Source of the DNA: Cladorhizidae sp. MBARI D1340-BT2
Taxonomy: Eukaryota; Porifera; Demospongiae; Poecilosclerida; Cladorhizidae
Direction of reading: 5' to 3'
DNA length: 64,000 nt
Assembly (NCBI GenBank): GCA_028752905.1
Contig: JAQNBH010000002.1
Span: 32,387,530 to 32,451,529, forward strand
Part shown: positions 35,401 to 49,691 of the stretch, piece after piece
Layout: every line of letters starts with the position of its first letter
How positions within the stretch are numbered: the first letter of the stretch is position 1
Made by a program: the position numbers and the translations under genes
The notes under the pieces: model-generated
What the model was told of the DNA's origin: nothing
The model's input: only the letters and a program-made list of their open reading frames with translations
Databases searched by the model: none

Positions 35401-38400
35401 CTAGTAGGTATTGAGTGATGTGATGCATTATTCCTGTTGTGTGTGTATTATATTACTAGTAGTAAGTGCTAGTAGGTATTGAGTGATGTGTGGATTATTC
35501 CTGTTGTGTGTGTATTATATTACTAGTAGGAAGTGCTAGTAAGTATTGATTGATGTGCTGCATTATTTCTGTTGTGTGTGTATTATATTACTAGAGGTAA
35601 GTGCTAGTAAGTATTGAGTGATGTGATGCATTATTCCTGTTGTGTGTGTATTATATTACTGGTAGTAAGTGCTAGTAGGTATTGAGTGATGGGCTGCATT
35701 ATTCCTGTTGTGTTTATTATATTACTAGTAATAAGTGCTAGTTGGTATTGAGTGTTGTGAGAATTATTCCTGTTGTGTGTGTATTATATTACTAATAGTA
35801 AGTGCTAATAAGTATTGAATGATGTGTGCATTATTCCTGTTGTGTGTGTATTATATTACTAGTAGTAAGTGCTAGTAGGTATTGAGTGATGTGATGCATT
35901 ATTCCTGTTGTGGGTGTATTATATTAATAGTAGTAAGTGCTAGTAGGTATTGAGTGATGTGTGGATTATTCCTGTTGTGTGTGTATTATATTACTAGTAG
36001 TAAGTGCTAGTAGGTATTGAGTGATGTGATGCATTATTCCTGTTGTGTGTGTATTATATTAATAGTAGTATGTGCTTGTAGGTATTGATTGATGTGTGGA
36101 TTATTCCTGTTGTGTGTGTATTATATTACTAGTAGGAAGTGCTAGTAAGTATTGATTGATGTGCTGCATTATTTCTGTTGTGTGTGTATTATATTACTAG
36201 TGGTAAGTGCTAGTAAGTATTGAGTGATGTGCTGCATTATTCCTGTTGTGTGTGTATTATATTACTAGTAGTAAGTGCTAGTAAGTATTGAGTGATGTGC
36301 TGCATTATTCCTGTTGTGTGTGTATTATATTACTAGTAGTAAGTGCTAGTAGGTATTGAGTGATGTGATGCATTATTCCTGTTGTGTGTGTATTTATTAC
36401 TATTAGTAAGTGCTAGTAGGTATTGAGTGAGGTGCTGCATTATTCCTGTTGTGTGTGTATTATATTAATAGAAGTAAGTACTAGTAAGTATTGAGTGATG
36501 TGTGTATTATATTACTAGTAGCAAGTGCTAGTAAGTATTGATTGATGTGCTGCATTATTTCTGTTGTGTGTGTATTATATTACTAGTAGTAAGTGCTAGT
36601 AAGTATTGAGTGATGTGCTGCATTATTCCTGTTGTGTGTGTATTATATTACTAGTAGCAAGTGCTAGTAGGTATTGAGTGTTGTGCTGCATTATTCCTGT
36701 TGTGTGTGTATTATATTACTAGTAGTAAGTGCTTGTAGATATTGTGTGATGTGCTGCATTATTCCTGTTGTGTGTGTATTATATTACTAGTAGTAAGTGC
36801 TAGTAGGTATTGAGTGATGTGTGCATTATTCCTGTTGTGTGTGTATTATATTACTAGTAGTAAGTGCTAGTAGATATTGAGTAATGTGCTGCATTATTAC
36901 TGTTGTGTGTGTATTATATTACTAGTAGTAGGTGCTAGTATGTATTGAGTGATGTACTGCATTATTCCTGTTGTGTGTGTGTTATATTACTAGTAGTAAG
37001 TGCTAGTAAGTATCGATTGATGTGCTGCATTATTTCTGTTGTGTGTGTATTATATTACTAGTAGTAAGTGCTAGTAGGTATTGAGTGATGTGTGTATTAT
37101 TGCTGTTGTGTATGTATTATATTACTAGTAGTAAGTGCTAGTAAGTACTGAGTGATGTGATGCATTATTCCTGTTGTGTGTGTATTATATTACTAATAGT
37201 AAGTGCTAATAAGTATTGAATGATGTGTGCATTATTCCTGTTGTGTGTGTATTATATTACTAGTAGTAAGTGCTAGTAGGTATTGAGTGATGTGATGCAT
37301 TATTCCTGTTGTGTGTGTATTATATTACTAGTAGTAAGTGCTAGTAGGTATTGAGTGATGTGTGGATTATTCCTGTTGTGTGTGTATTATATTACTAGTA
37401 GGAAGTGCTAGTAAGTATTGATTGATGTGCTGCATTATTTCTGTTGTGTGTGTATTATATTACTAGAGGTAAGTGCTAGTAAGTATTGAGTGATGTGATA
37501 CATCATTCCTGTTGTGTGTGTATTATATTACTGGTAGTAAGTGCTAGTAGGTATTGAGTGATGGGCTGCATTATTCCTGTTGTGTTTATTATATTACTAG
37601 TAATAAGTGCTAGTTGGTATTGAGTGTTGTGAGAATTATTCCTGTTGTGTGTGTATTATATTACTAATAGTAAGTGCTAATAAGTATTGAATGATGTGTG
37701 CATTATTCCTGTTGTGTGTGTATTATATTACTAGTAGTAAGTGCTAGTAGGTATTGAGTGATGTGATGCATTATTCCTGTTGTGTGTGTATTATATTAAT
37801 AGTAGTAAGTGCTAGTAGGTATTGAGTGATGTGTGGATTATTCCTGTTGTGTGTGTATTATATTACTAGTAGGAAGTGCTAGTAAGTATTGATTGATGTG
37901 CTGCATTATTTCTGTTGTGTGTGTATTATATTACTAGAGGTAAGTGCTAGTAAGTATTGAGTGATGTGCTGCATTATTCCTGTTGTGTGTGTATTATATT
38001 ACTAGTAGTAAGTGCTAGTAGGTATTGAGTGATGGGCTGCATTATTCCTGTTGTGTGTGTATTATATTACTAGTAGTAAGTGCTAGTAAGTATTGAGTGA
38101 TGTGCTGCATTATTCCTGTTGTGTGTGTATTTATTACTAGTAGTAAGTGCTAGTAGGTATTGAGTGAGGTGCTGCATTATTCCTGTTGTGTGTGTATTAT
38201 ATTAATAGAAGTAAATCCTAGTAAGTATTGAGTGATGTGTGTATTATATTACTAGTAGCAAGTGCTAGTAAGTATTGATTGATGTGCTGCATTATTTCTG
38301 TTGTGTGTGTATTATATTACTAGTAGTATGTGCTAGTAAGTATTGAGTGATGTGCTGCATTATTCCTGTTGTGTGTGTATTATATTACTAGTAGCAAGTG

Positions 38401-41400
38401 CTAGTAGGTATTGAGTGTTGTGCCGCATTATTCCTGTTGTGTGTGTATGATATTACTAGTAGTAAGTGCTTGTAGATATTGTGTGATGTGCTGCATTATT
38501 CCTGTTGTGTGTGTATTATATTACTAGTAGTAAGTGCTAGTAGGTATTGAGTGATGTGTGCATTATTCCTGTTGTGTGTGTATTATATTACTAGTAGTAA
38601 GTGCTAGCAGATATTGAGTAATGTGCTGCATTATTACTGTTGTGTGTGTGTATTATATTACTAGTAGTAAGTGCTAGTAGGTATTGAGTGATGTACTGCA
38701 TTATTCCTGTTGTGTGTGTATTATATTACTAGTAGTAAGTGCTAGTAAGTATCGATTGAAGTGCTGCATTATTTATGTTGTGTGTGTATTATATTACTAG
38801 TAGTAAGTGCTAGTAGGTATTGAGTGATGTGTGTATTATTCCTGTTGTGTGTGTATTATATTAATAGAAGTAAGTCCTAGTAAGTATTGAGTGATGTGAT
38901 GCATTATTCCTGTTGTGTGTGTATTATATTACTAATAGTAAGTGCTAGTAGGTATTGAGTGATGTGATGCATTATTCCTGTTGTGTGTGTATTATAATAC
39001 TAGTAGTAAGTGCTAGTAGGTATTGAGTGTTGCGCTGCATTATTCCTGTTGTGTGTGTATTATATTACTAATAGTAAGTGCTAATAAGTATTGAGTGGTG
39101 TGATGCATTATTCCTTTTGTGTGTATTATATTACTAGTAGTAAGTGCTAGTAAGTATTGAGTGATGTGCTGCATTATTCCTGTTGTGTGTGTATTATATT
39201 AATAGAAGTAAGTCCTAGTAAGTATTGAGTGATGTGTGTATTATTCCTGTTGTGTGTGTATTATTCCTGTTGTGTGTGTATTATATTACTAGTAGTAAGT
39301 CCTAGTAAGTATTGAGTGATGTGATGCATTATTCCTGTTTTGTGTGTATTTATTACTAGTAGTAAGTCTAGTTGGAATTGAGTGAGGTGCTGCATTATTC
39401 CTGTTGTGTGTGTATTATATTAATAGAAGTAAGTCCTAGTAAGTATTGAGTGATGTGTGTATTACATTACTAGTAGCAAGTGCTAGTAAGTATTGAGTGA
39501 TGTGCTGCATTATTCCTGTTGTGTGTGTATTATAATATTAATATAATAAGTGCAAGTAGGTATTGAGTGTTGTTTCCATTATTCCTGTTGTGTGTGTATT
39601 ATATTACTAGTAGTAAGTGCTAGTAGGTATTGAGTGATGTGCTGCATTATTCCTGTTGTCTGTATATTATATTAATAGAAGTAAGTTCGAGTAAGTATTG
39701 AGTGATGTGTGTATTATTCCTGTTGTGTGTGTATTATATTACTAGTAGTAAGTCCTAGTAAGTATTGAGTGATGTGCTGCATTATTCCTGTTGTGTGTGT
39801 ATTATATTAATAGTAGTACGTTCTAGTAGGTATTGAGTGATGTGTGGATTATTCCTGTTGTGTGTGTATTATATTACTAGTAGCAAGTGCTAGTAAGTAT
39901 TGATTGATGTGCTGCATTATTTCTGTTGTGTGTGTATTATATTACTAGTGGTAAGTGTTAGTAGGTATTGAGTGATGTGCGTATTATTCCTGTTGTGTGA
40001 GTATTATATTACTAGTAGCAAGTGCTAGTAAGTATTGAGTGATGTGATGCATTATTCCTGTTGTGTATTTATTATATTACTAGTAGTAAGTGCTAGTAAG
40101 TATTGAGTGATGTGCTTCATTATTCCTGTTGTGTGTGTATTATATTACTAGTAGTAAGTGCTAGTAAGTATTGAGTGATGTGATGCATTATTCCTGTTGT
40201 GTGTGTATTATATTACAAGTAGTAAGTGCTAGTAGGTATTGAGTGATGTGAGAATTATTCCTGTTGTGTGTGTATTATATTACTAGTAGTAAGTGCTAGT
40301 AGGTATTGAGTGATGTGCTTCATTATTCCTGTTGTGTGTGTATTAAATTACTAGTAGTAAGTGCTAGTAAGTATTGAGTGATGTGATGCATTATTCCTGT
40401 TGTGTGTGTATTATATTACTAATAGTAAGTGCTAATAAGTATTGAATGATGTGTGCATTATTCCTGTTGTGTGTGTATTATATTACTAGTAGTAAGTGCT
40501 AGTAGGTATTGAGTGATGTGATGCATTATTCCTGTTGTGTGTGTATTATATTAATAGTAGTATGTGCTTGTAGGTATTGATTGATGTGTGGATTATTCCT
40601 GTTGTGTGTGTATTATATTACTAGTAGGAAGTGCTAGTAAGTATTGATTGATGTGCTGCATTATTTCTGTTGTGTGTGTATTATATTACTAGTGGTAAGT
40701 GCTAGTAAGTATTGAGTGATGTGCTGCATTATTCCTGTTGTGTGTGTATTATATTACTAGTAGTAAGTGCTAGTAAGTATTGAGTGATGTGCTGCATTAT
40801 TCCTGTTGTGTGTGTATTATATTACTAGTAGTAAGTGCTAGTAGGTATTGAGTGATGTGATGCATTATTCCTGTTGTGTGTGTATTTATTACTATTAGTA
40901 AGTGCTAGTAGGTATTGAGTGAGGTGCTGCATTATTCCTGTTGTGTGTGTATTATATTAATAGAAGTAAGTACTAGTAAGTATTGAGTGATGTGTGTATT
41001 ATATTACTAGTAGCAAGTGCTAGTAAGTATTGATTGATGTGCTGCATTATTTCTGTTGTGTGTGTATTATATTACTAGTAGTAAGTGCTAGTAAGTATTG
41101 AGTGATGTGCTGCATTATTCCTGTTGTGTGTGTATTATATTACTAGTAGTAAGTGCTAGTAGGTATTGAGTGATGGGCTGCATTATTCCTGTTGTGTTTA
41201 TTATATTACTAGTAATAAGTGCTAGTTGGTATTGAGTGTTGTGAGAATTATTCCTGTTGTGTGTGTATTATATTACTAATAGTAAGTGCTAATAAGTATT
41301 GAATGATGTGTGCATTATTCCTGTTGTGTGTGTATTATATTACTAGTAGTAAGTGCTAGTAGGTATTGAGTGATGTGATGCATTATTCCTGTTGTGTGTG

Positions 41401-44230
41401 TATTATATTAATAGTAGTAAGTGCTAGTAGGTATTGAGTGATGTGTGGATTATTCCTGTTGTGTGTGTATTATATTACTAATAGTAAGTGCTAATAAGTA
41501 TTGAATGATGTGTGCATTATTCCTGTTGTGTGTGTATTATATTACTAGTAGTAAGTGCTAGTAGGTATTGAGTGATGTGATGCATTATTCCTGTTGTGTG
41601 TGTATTATATTAATAGTAGTAAGTGCTAGTAGGTATTGAGTGATGTGTGGATTATTCCTGTTGTGTGTGTATTATATTACTAGTAGGAAGTGCTAGTAAG
41701 TATTGATTGATGTGCTGCATTATTTCTGTTGTGTGTGTATTATATTACTAGAGGTAAGTGCTAGTAAGTATTGAGTGATGTGCTGCATTATTCCTGTTGT
41801 GTGTGTATTATATTACTAGTAGTAAGTGCTAGTAGGTATTGAGTAATGGGCTGCATTATTCCTGTTGTGTGTGTATTATATTACTAGTAGTAAGTGCTAG
41901 TAAGTATTGAGTGATGTGCTGCATTATTCCTGTTGTGTGTGTATTTATTACTAGTAGTAAGTGCTAGTAGGTATTGAGTGAGGTGCTGCATTATTCCTGT
42001 TGTGTGTGTATTATATTAATAGAAGTAAATCCTAGTAAGTATTGAGTGATGTGTGTATTATATTACTAGTAGCAAGTGCTAGTAAGTATTGATTGATGTG
42101 CTGCATTATTTCTGTTGTGTGTGTATTATATTACTAGTAGTATGTGCTAGTAAGTATTGAGTAATGTGCTGCATTATTCCTGTTGTGTGTGTATTATATT
42201 ACTAGTAGCAAGTGCTAGTAGGTATTGAGTGTTGTGCCGCATTATTCCTGTTGTGTGTGTATGATATTACTAGTAGTAAGTGCTTGTAGATATTGTGTGA
42301 TGTGCTGCATTATTCCTGTTGTGTGTGTATTATATTACTAGTGGTAAGTGCTAGTAGGTATTGAGTGATGTGTGCATTATTCCTGTTGTGTGTTTATTAT
42401 ATTACTAGTAGTAAGTGCTAGCAGATATTGAGTAATGTGCTGCATTATTACTGTTGTGTGTGTGTATTATATTACTAGTAGTAAGTGCTAGTAAGTATCG
42501 ATTGAAGTGCTGCATTATTTATGTTGTGTGTGTATTATATTACTAGTAGTAAGTGCTAGTAGGTATTGAGTGATGTGTGTATTATTCCTGTTGTGTGTGT
42601 ATTATATTAATAGAAGTAAGTCCTAGTAAGTATTGAGTGATGTGATGCATTATTCCTGTTGTGTGTGTATTATATTACTAATAGTAAGTGCTAGTAGGTA
42701 TTGAGTGATGTGATGCATTATTCCTGTTGTGTGTGTATTATAATACTAGTAGTAAGTGCTAGTAGGTATTGAGTGTTGCGCTGCATTATTCCTGTTGTGT
42801 GTGTATTATATTACTAATAGTAAGTGCTAATAAGTATTGAGTGGTGTGATGCATTATTCCTTTTGTGTGTATTATATTACTAGTAGTAAGTGCTAGTAAG
42901 TATTGAGTGATGTGCTGCATTATTCCTGTTGTGTGTGTATTATATTAATAGAAGTAAGTCCTAGTAAGTATTGAGTGATGTGTGTATTATTCCTGTTGTG
43001 TGTGTATTATTCCTGTTGTGTGTGTATTATATTACTAGTAGTAAGTCCTAGTAAGTATTGAGTGATGTGATGCATTATTCCTGTTTTGTGTGTATTTATT
43101 ACTAGTAGTAAGTCTAGTTGGAATTGAGTGAGGTGCTGCATTATTCCTGTTGTGTGTGTATTATATTAATAGAAGTAAGTCCTAGTAAGTATTGAGTGAT
43201 GTGTGTATTACATTACTAGTAGCAAGTGCTAGTAAGTATTGATTGATGTGCTGCATTATTCCTGTTGTGTGTGTATTATATTACTAGTAGCAAGTGCTAG
43301 TAGGTATTGAGTGATGTGTGTATTATTCCTGTTGTGTGTGTATTATATTATATTACTAGTAGTAAGTGCTAGTAGGTATTGAGTGAAGTGTGCATTATTC
43401 CTGTTGTGTGTGTATTATATTACTAGTAGTAAGTGCTAGTAGGTATTGAGTGATGTGAGCATTATTCCTGTTGTGTGTGTATTATATTACTAGTAGTAAG
43501 TGCTAGTATGTATTGAGTGATGTGATGCATTATTCCTATTGTGTGTGTATTATATTACTAGTAGTAAGTGCTAGTAAGTATTGAGTGATGTGAGCATTAT
43601 TCCTGTTGTGTGTGTATTATATTACTAATAGTAAGTGCTAATAAGTATTGAGTGGTGTGATGCATTATTCCTGTTGTGTGTATTATATTACTAGTAGTAA
43701 GTGCTAGTAAGTATTGAGTGATGTGCTGCATTATTCCTGTTGTGTGTGTATTATATTAATAGAAGTAAGTCCTAGTAAGTATTGAGTGATGTGTGTATTA
43801 TTCCTGTTGTGTGTGTATTATATTACTAGTAGTAAGTGCTAGTAGGTATTGAGTGATGTGTGGATTATTCCTGTTGTGTGTGTATTATATTACTAGTAGT
43901 AAGTGCTAGTAGATATTGAGTAATGTGCTGCATTATTACTGTTGTGTGTGTATTATATTACTAGTAGTAAGTGCTAGTAGGTATTGAGTGATGTACTGCA
44001 TTATTCCTGTTGTGTGTGTATTATATTACTAGTAGTAAGTGCTAGTGAGTATTGATTGATGTGCTGCATTATTTCTGTTGTGTGTGTATTATATTACTAG
44101 TGGTAAGTGCTAGTAGGTATTGAGTGATGTGTGTATTATTCCTGTTGTGTGTGTATTATATTAATAGAAGTAAGTCCTAGTAAGTATTGAGTGATGTGCT
44201 GCATTATTCCTGTTGTGTGTGTATTATATT
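29472..44230 (-). repeat. Satellite 2 tract R3 (reverse, longest)
   Basis: 14.8 kb without a strand change, the longest in the window. It contains several HOR copies; the AATATTAATA marker is at 30285, 33170 and 39534, and the GTATTTATTACTATTAG marker at about 31629, 34518, 36390 and 40882. The spacing differs, so copies of different length are mixed. A 20-bp internal duplication at 39241-39280 and near 42987 marks one lineage. Confidence 0.94.
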
Positions 44231-44250
44231 ACTATAATACACACACAACA
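44211..44250. other. R-to-F junction hairpin
   Basis: Same 40 bases and same flanks as at 27845-27884; loop at 44229-44232. Confidence 0.93.
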
Positions 44251-45837
44251 CACTTCTATTAATATAATATACAGACAACAGGAATAATGCAGCACATCAC
44301 TCAATACCTACTAGCACTTAATACTAGTAATATAATACACACACAACAGGAATAATGGACACAACACTCAATACCTACTTGCACTTACTTATATTAATAT
44401 TATAATACACACACAACAGGAATAATTCAGCACATCACTCAATACTTACTAGCACTTACTACTAGTAATATAATACACACACAACAGGAATAATGCATCA
44501 CACCACTCAATACCTACTAGCACTTGCTACTAGTAATATAATACACACACAACAGGAATAATACGCATATCACTCAATACCTACTAGCACTTACTACTAG
44601 TAATATAATACACACACAACAGGAATAATGCAGCACATCACTCAATACTTACTAGCACTTACTACTAGTAATATAATACACTCACAACAGAAATAATGCA
44701 GCACATCAATCAATACTTACTAGCACTTGCTACTAGTAATTTAATACACACACAACAGGAATAATCCACACATCACTCAATACCTACTAGAACGTACTAC
44801 TATTAATATAATACACACACAACAGGAATAATGCAGCACATCACTCAATACTTACTAGCACTTACTACTAGTACACACATAACAGGAATAATGCTCACAT
44901 CACTCAATACCAACTAGCAATTACTACTATTAATATAATACACACACAACAGGAATAATGCATCACATCACTCAATACTTATTAGCACTTACTATTAGTA
45001 ATATAATACACACACAACAGGAATAATGGACACAACACTCAATACCTACTAGCACTTACTACTAGTAATATAATACACACACAACAGGAATAATGCAGTA
45101 CATCACTCAATATCTACTAGCACTTACTACTAGTAATATAATACACACACAACAGGAATAATGCACACATCACTCAATACCTACTAGCACTTACTACTAG
45201 TAATATAATACACACACAACAGGAATAATGCAGCACATCACACAATATCTACAAGCACTTACTACTATTAATATAATACACACACAACAGGAATAATGCA
45301 TCACATCACTCAATACCTACTAGCACTTACTACTTATAATATAATACACACACAACAGGAATAATGCACACATCATTCAATACCTACCTAGTTATATAAT
45401 ACACACACAACAGGAATAATGCAGCACATCACTCAATACTTACTAGCACTTACTACTAGTAATATAATACACACACAACAGGAATAATGCAGCACTTCAC
45501 TCAATACCTACTACCACTTACTACTAGTAATATAATACACACACAACAGGAATAATGCAGCACATCAATCAATACTTACTAGCACTTGCTACTAGTAATA
45601 TAATACACACACAACGGGAATAATCCACACATCACTCAATACCTACTAGCACTTACTACTATTAATATAATACACACACAACAGGAATAATGAAGCACAT
45701 CACTCAATACTTACTAGGACTTACTACTAGTAATATAATACACACACAACAGGAATAATACACACATCACTCAATACTTACTAGGACTTACTTCTATTGA
45801 TATAATACACATACAACAGAAATAATGCAGCACATCA
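44231..45837 (+). repeat. Satellite 2 tract F4 (forward, standard block)
   Basis: Standard 1.6-kb forward block, same monomer order as F3. It shares GGAATAATTCAG (near 44420) and the shortened ACTAGTACACACATAACAGG monomer (near 44870) with F5 but not with F3 or F6, so F4 and F5 are sister copies. Confidence 0.95.
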
Positions 45838-45850
45838 TTATATTACTAGT
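45831..45850. other. F-to-R junction, class B
   Basis: Same join at 45837/45838, but followed by AAGTGCTAG and CATTATTCC, then HOR-interior monomers. Best read as a class A junction in which a later exchange removed the monomers after the switch. Confidence 0.9.
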
Positions 45851-48800
45851 AGTAAGTGCTAGTAAGTATTGAGTGATGTGCTGCATTATTCCTGTTGTGT
45901 GTGTATTATATTACTAGTAGTAAGTGCTAGTAGGTATTGAGTGATGTGATGCATTATTCCTGTTGTGTGTGTATTTATTACTATTAGTAAGTGCTAGTAG
46001 GTATTGAGTGAGGTGCTGCATTATTCCTGTTGTGTGTGTATTATATTAATAGAAGTAAGTACTAGTAAGTATTGAGTGATGTGTGTATTATATTACTAGT
46101 AGCAAGTGCTAGTAAGTATTGATTGATGTGCTGCATTATTTCTGTTGTGTGTGTATTATATTACTAGTAGTAAGTGCTAGTAAGTATTGAGTGATGTGCT
46201 GCATTATTCCTGTTGTGTGTGTATTATATTACTAGTAGCAAGTGCTAGTAGGTATTGAGTGTTGTGCTGCATTATTCCTGTTGTGTGTGTATTATATTAC
46301 TAGTAGTAAGTGCTTGTAGATATTGTGTGATGTGCTGCATTATTCCTGTTGTGTGTGTATTATATTACTAGTAGTAAGTGCTAGTAGGTATTGAGTGATG
46401 TGTGCATTATTCCTGTTGTGTGTGTATTATATTACTAGTAGTAAGTGCTAGTAGATATTGAGTAATGTGCTGCATTATTACTGTTGTGTGTGTATTATAT
46501 TACTAGTAGTAGGTGCTAGTATGTATTGAGTGATGTACTGCATTATTCCTGTTGTGTGTGTGTTATATTACTAGTAGTAAGTGCTAGTAAGTATCGATTG
46601 ATGTGCTGCATTATTTCTGTTGTGTGTGTATTATATTACTAGTAGTAAGTGCTAGTAGGTATTGAGTGATGTGTGTATTATTGCTGTTGTGTATGTATTA
46701 TATTACTAGTAGTAAGTGCTAGTAAGTACTGAGTGATGTGATGCATTATTCCTGTTGTGTGTGTATTATATTACTAATAGTAAGTGCTAATAAGTATTGA
46801 ATGATGTGTGCATTATTCCTGTTGTGTGTGTATTATATTACTAGTAGTAAGTGCTAGTAGGTATTGAGTGATGTGATGCATTATTCCTGTTGTGTGTGTA
46901 TTATATTACTAGTAGTAAGTGCTAGTAGGTATTGAGTGATGTGTGGATTATTCCTGTTGTGTGTGTATTATATTAATAGTAGTAAGTGCTAGTAGGTATT
47001 GAGTGATGTGTGGATTATTCCTGTTGTGTGTGTATTATATTACTAGTACGAAGTGCTAGTAAGTATTGATTGATGTGCTGCATTATTTCTGTTGTGTGTG
47101 TATTATATTACTAGAGGTAAGTGCTAGTAAGTATTGAGTGATGTGCTGCATTATTCCTGTTGTGTGTGTATTGTATTACTAGTAGTAAGTGCTAGTAGGT
47201 ATTGAGTGATGGGCTGCATTATTCCTGTTGTGTGTGTATTATATTACTAGTAGTAAGTGCTAGTAAGTATTGAGTGATGTGCTGCATTATTCCTGTTGTG
47301 TGTGTATTTATTACTAGTAGTAAGTGCTAGTAGGTATTGAGTGAGGTGCTGCATTATTCCTGTTGTGTGTGTATTATATTAATAGAAGTAAATCCTAGTA
47401 AGTATTGAGTGATGTGTGTATTATATTACTAGTAGCAAGTGCTAGTAAGTATTGATTGATGTGCTGCATTATTTCTGTTGTGTGTGTATTATATTACTAG
47501 TAGTATGTGCTAGTAAGTATTGAGTGATGTGCTGCATTATTCCTGTTGTGTGTGTATTATATTACTAGTAGCAAGTGCTAGTAGGTATTGAGTGTTGTGC
47601 CGCATTATTCCTGTTGTGTGTGTATGATATTACTAGTAGTAAGTGCTTGTAGATATTGTGTGATGTGCTGCATTATTCCTGTTGTGTGTGTATTATATTA
47701 CTAGTAGTAAGTGCTAGTAGGTATTGAGTGATGTGTGCATTATTCCTGTTGTGTGTGTATTATATTACTAGTAGTAAGTGCTAGCAGATATTGAGTAATG
47801 TGCTGCATTATTACTGTTGTGTGTGTGTATTATATTACTAGTAGTAAGTGCTAGTAGGTATTGAGTGATGTACTGCATTATTCCTGTTGTGTGTGTATTA
47901 TATTACTAGTAGTAAGTGCTAGTAAGTATCGATTGAAGTGCTGCATTATTTATGTTGTGTGTGTATTATATTACTAGTAGTAAGTGCTAGTAGGTATTGA
48001 GTGATGTGTGTATTATTCCTGTTGTGTGTGTATTATATTAATAGAAGTAAGTCCTAGTAAGTATTGAGTGATGTGATGCATTATTCCTGTTGTGTGTGTA
48101 TTATATTACTAATAGTAAGTGCTAGTAGGTATTGAGTGATGTGATGCATTATTCCTGTTGTGTGTGTATTATAATACTAGTAGTAAGTGCTAGTAGGTAT
48201 TGAGTGTTGCGCTGCATTATTCCTGTTGTGTGTGTATTATATTACTAATAGTAAGTGCTAATAAGTATTGAGTGGTGTGATGCATTATTCCTTTTGTGTG
48301 TATTATATTACTAGTAGTAAGTGCTAGTAAGTATTGAGTGATGTGCTGCATTATTCCTGTTGTGTGTGTATTATATTAATAGAAGTAAGTCCTAGTAAGT
48401 ATTGAGTGATGTGTGTATTATTCCTGTTGTGTGTGTATTATTCCTGTTGTGTGTGTATTATATTACTAGTAGTAAGTCCTAGTAAGTATTGAGTGATGTG
48501 ATGCATTATTCCTGTTTTGTGTGTATTTATTACTAGTAGTAAGTCTAGTTGGAATTGAGTGAGGTGCTGCATTATTCCTGTTGTGTGTGTATTATATTAA
48601 TAGAAGTAAGTCCTAGTAAGTATTGAGTGATGTGTGTATTACATTACTAGTAGCAAGTGCTAGTAAGTATTGATTGATGTGCTGCATTATTCCTGTTGTG
48701 TGTGTATTATATTACTAGTAGCAAGTGCTAGTAGGTATTGAGTGATGTGTGTATTATTCCTGTTGTGTGTGTATTATATTATATTACTAGTAGTAAGTGC

Positions 48801-49671
48801 TAGTAGGTATTGAGTGATGTGTGCATTATTCCTGTTGTGTGTGTATTATATTACTAGTAGTAAGTGCTAGTAGGTATTGAGTGATGTGAGCATTATTCCT
48901 GTTGTGTGTGTATTATATTACTAGTAGTAAGTGCTAGTAGGTATTGAGTGATGTGATGCATTATTCCTATTGTGTGTGTATTATATTACTAGTAGTAAGT
49001 GCTAGTAAGTATTGAGTGATGTGAGCATTATTCCTGTTGTGTGTGTATTATATTACTAATAGTAAGTGCTAATAAGTATTGAGTGGTGTGATGCATTATT
49101 CCTGTTGTGTGTATTATATTACTAGTAGTAAGTGCTAGTAAGTATTGAGTGATGTGCTGCATTATTCCTGTTGTGTGTGTATTATATTAATAGAAGTAAG
49201 TCCTAGTAAGTATTGAGTGATGTGTGTATTATTCCTGTTGTGTGTGTATTATATTACTAGTAGTAAGTGCTAGTAGGTATTGAGTGATGTGTGGATTATT
49301 CCTGTTGTGTGTGTATTATATTACTAGTAGTAAGTGCTAGTAGATATTGAGTAATGTGCTGCATTATTACTGTTGTGTGTGTATTATATTACTAGTAGTA
49401 AGTGCTAGTAGGTATTGAGTGATGTACTGCATTATTCCTGTTGTGTGTGTATTATATTACTAGTAGTAAGTGCTAGTGAGTATTGATTGATGTGCTGCAT
49501 TATTTCTGTTGTGTGTGTATTATATTACTAGTGGTAAGTGCTAGTAGGTATTGAGTGATGTGTGTATTATTCCTGTTGTGTGTGTATTATATTAATAGAA
49601 GTAAGTCCTAGTAAGTATTGAGTGATGTGCTGCATTATTCCTGTTGTGTGTGTATTATATTACTATAATAC
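45838..49671 (-). repeat. Satellite 2 tract R4 (reverse)
   Basis: 3.8 kb. Its first monomer passes directly into an interior part of the R-type HOR (GTATTTATTACTATTAG at about 45971) and skips the series of monomers that normally follows an F-to-R switch. Contains the 20-bp duplication marker at about 48419. Confidence 0.95.
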
Positions 49672-49691
49672 ACACACAACACACTTCTATT
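49652..49691. other. R-to-F junction hairpin
   Basis: Same 40 bases and same flanks; loop at 49670-49673. Confidence 0.93.

Larger units (their letters stand above)
44231..49671. repeat. Compound HOR (F4+R4), 5441 bp
   Basis: From hairpin junction to hairpin junction: a 1.6-kb forward block, a switch, and a 3.8-kb reverse block. The following junction-to-junction unit (49672-55359) has the same order of variants, so the amplified unit itself contains both orientations. Confidence 0.9.
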
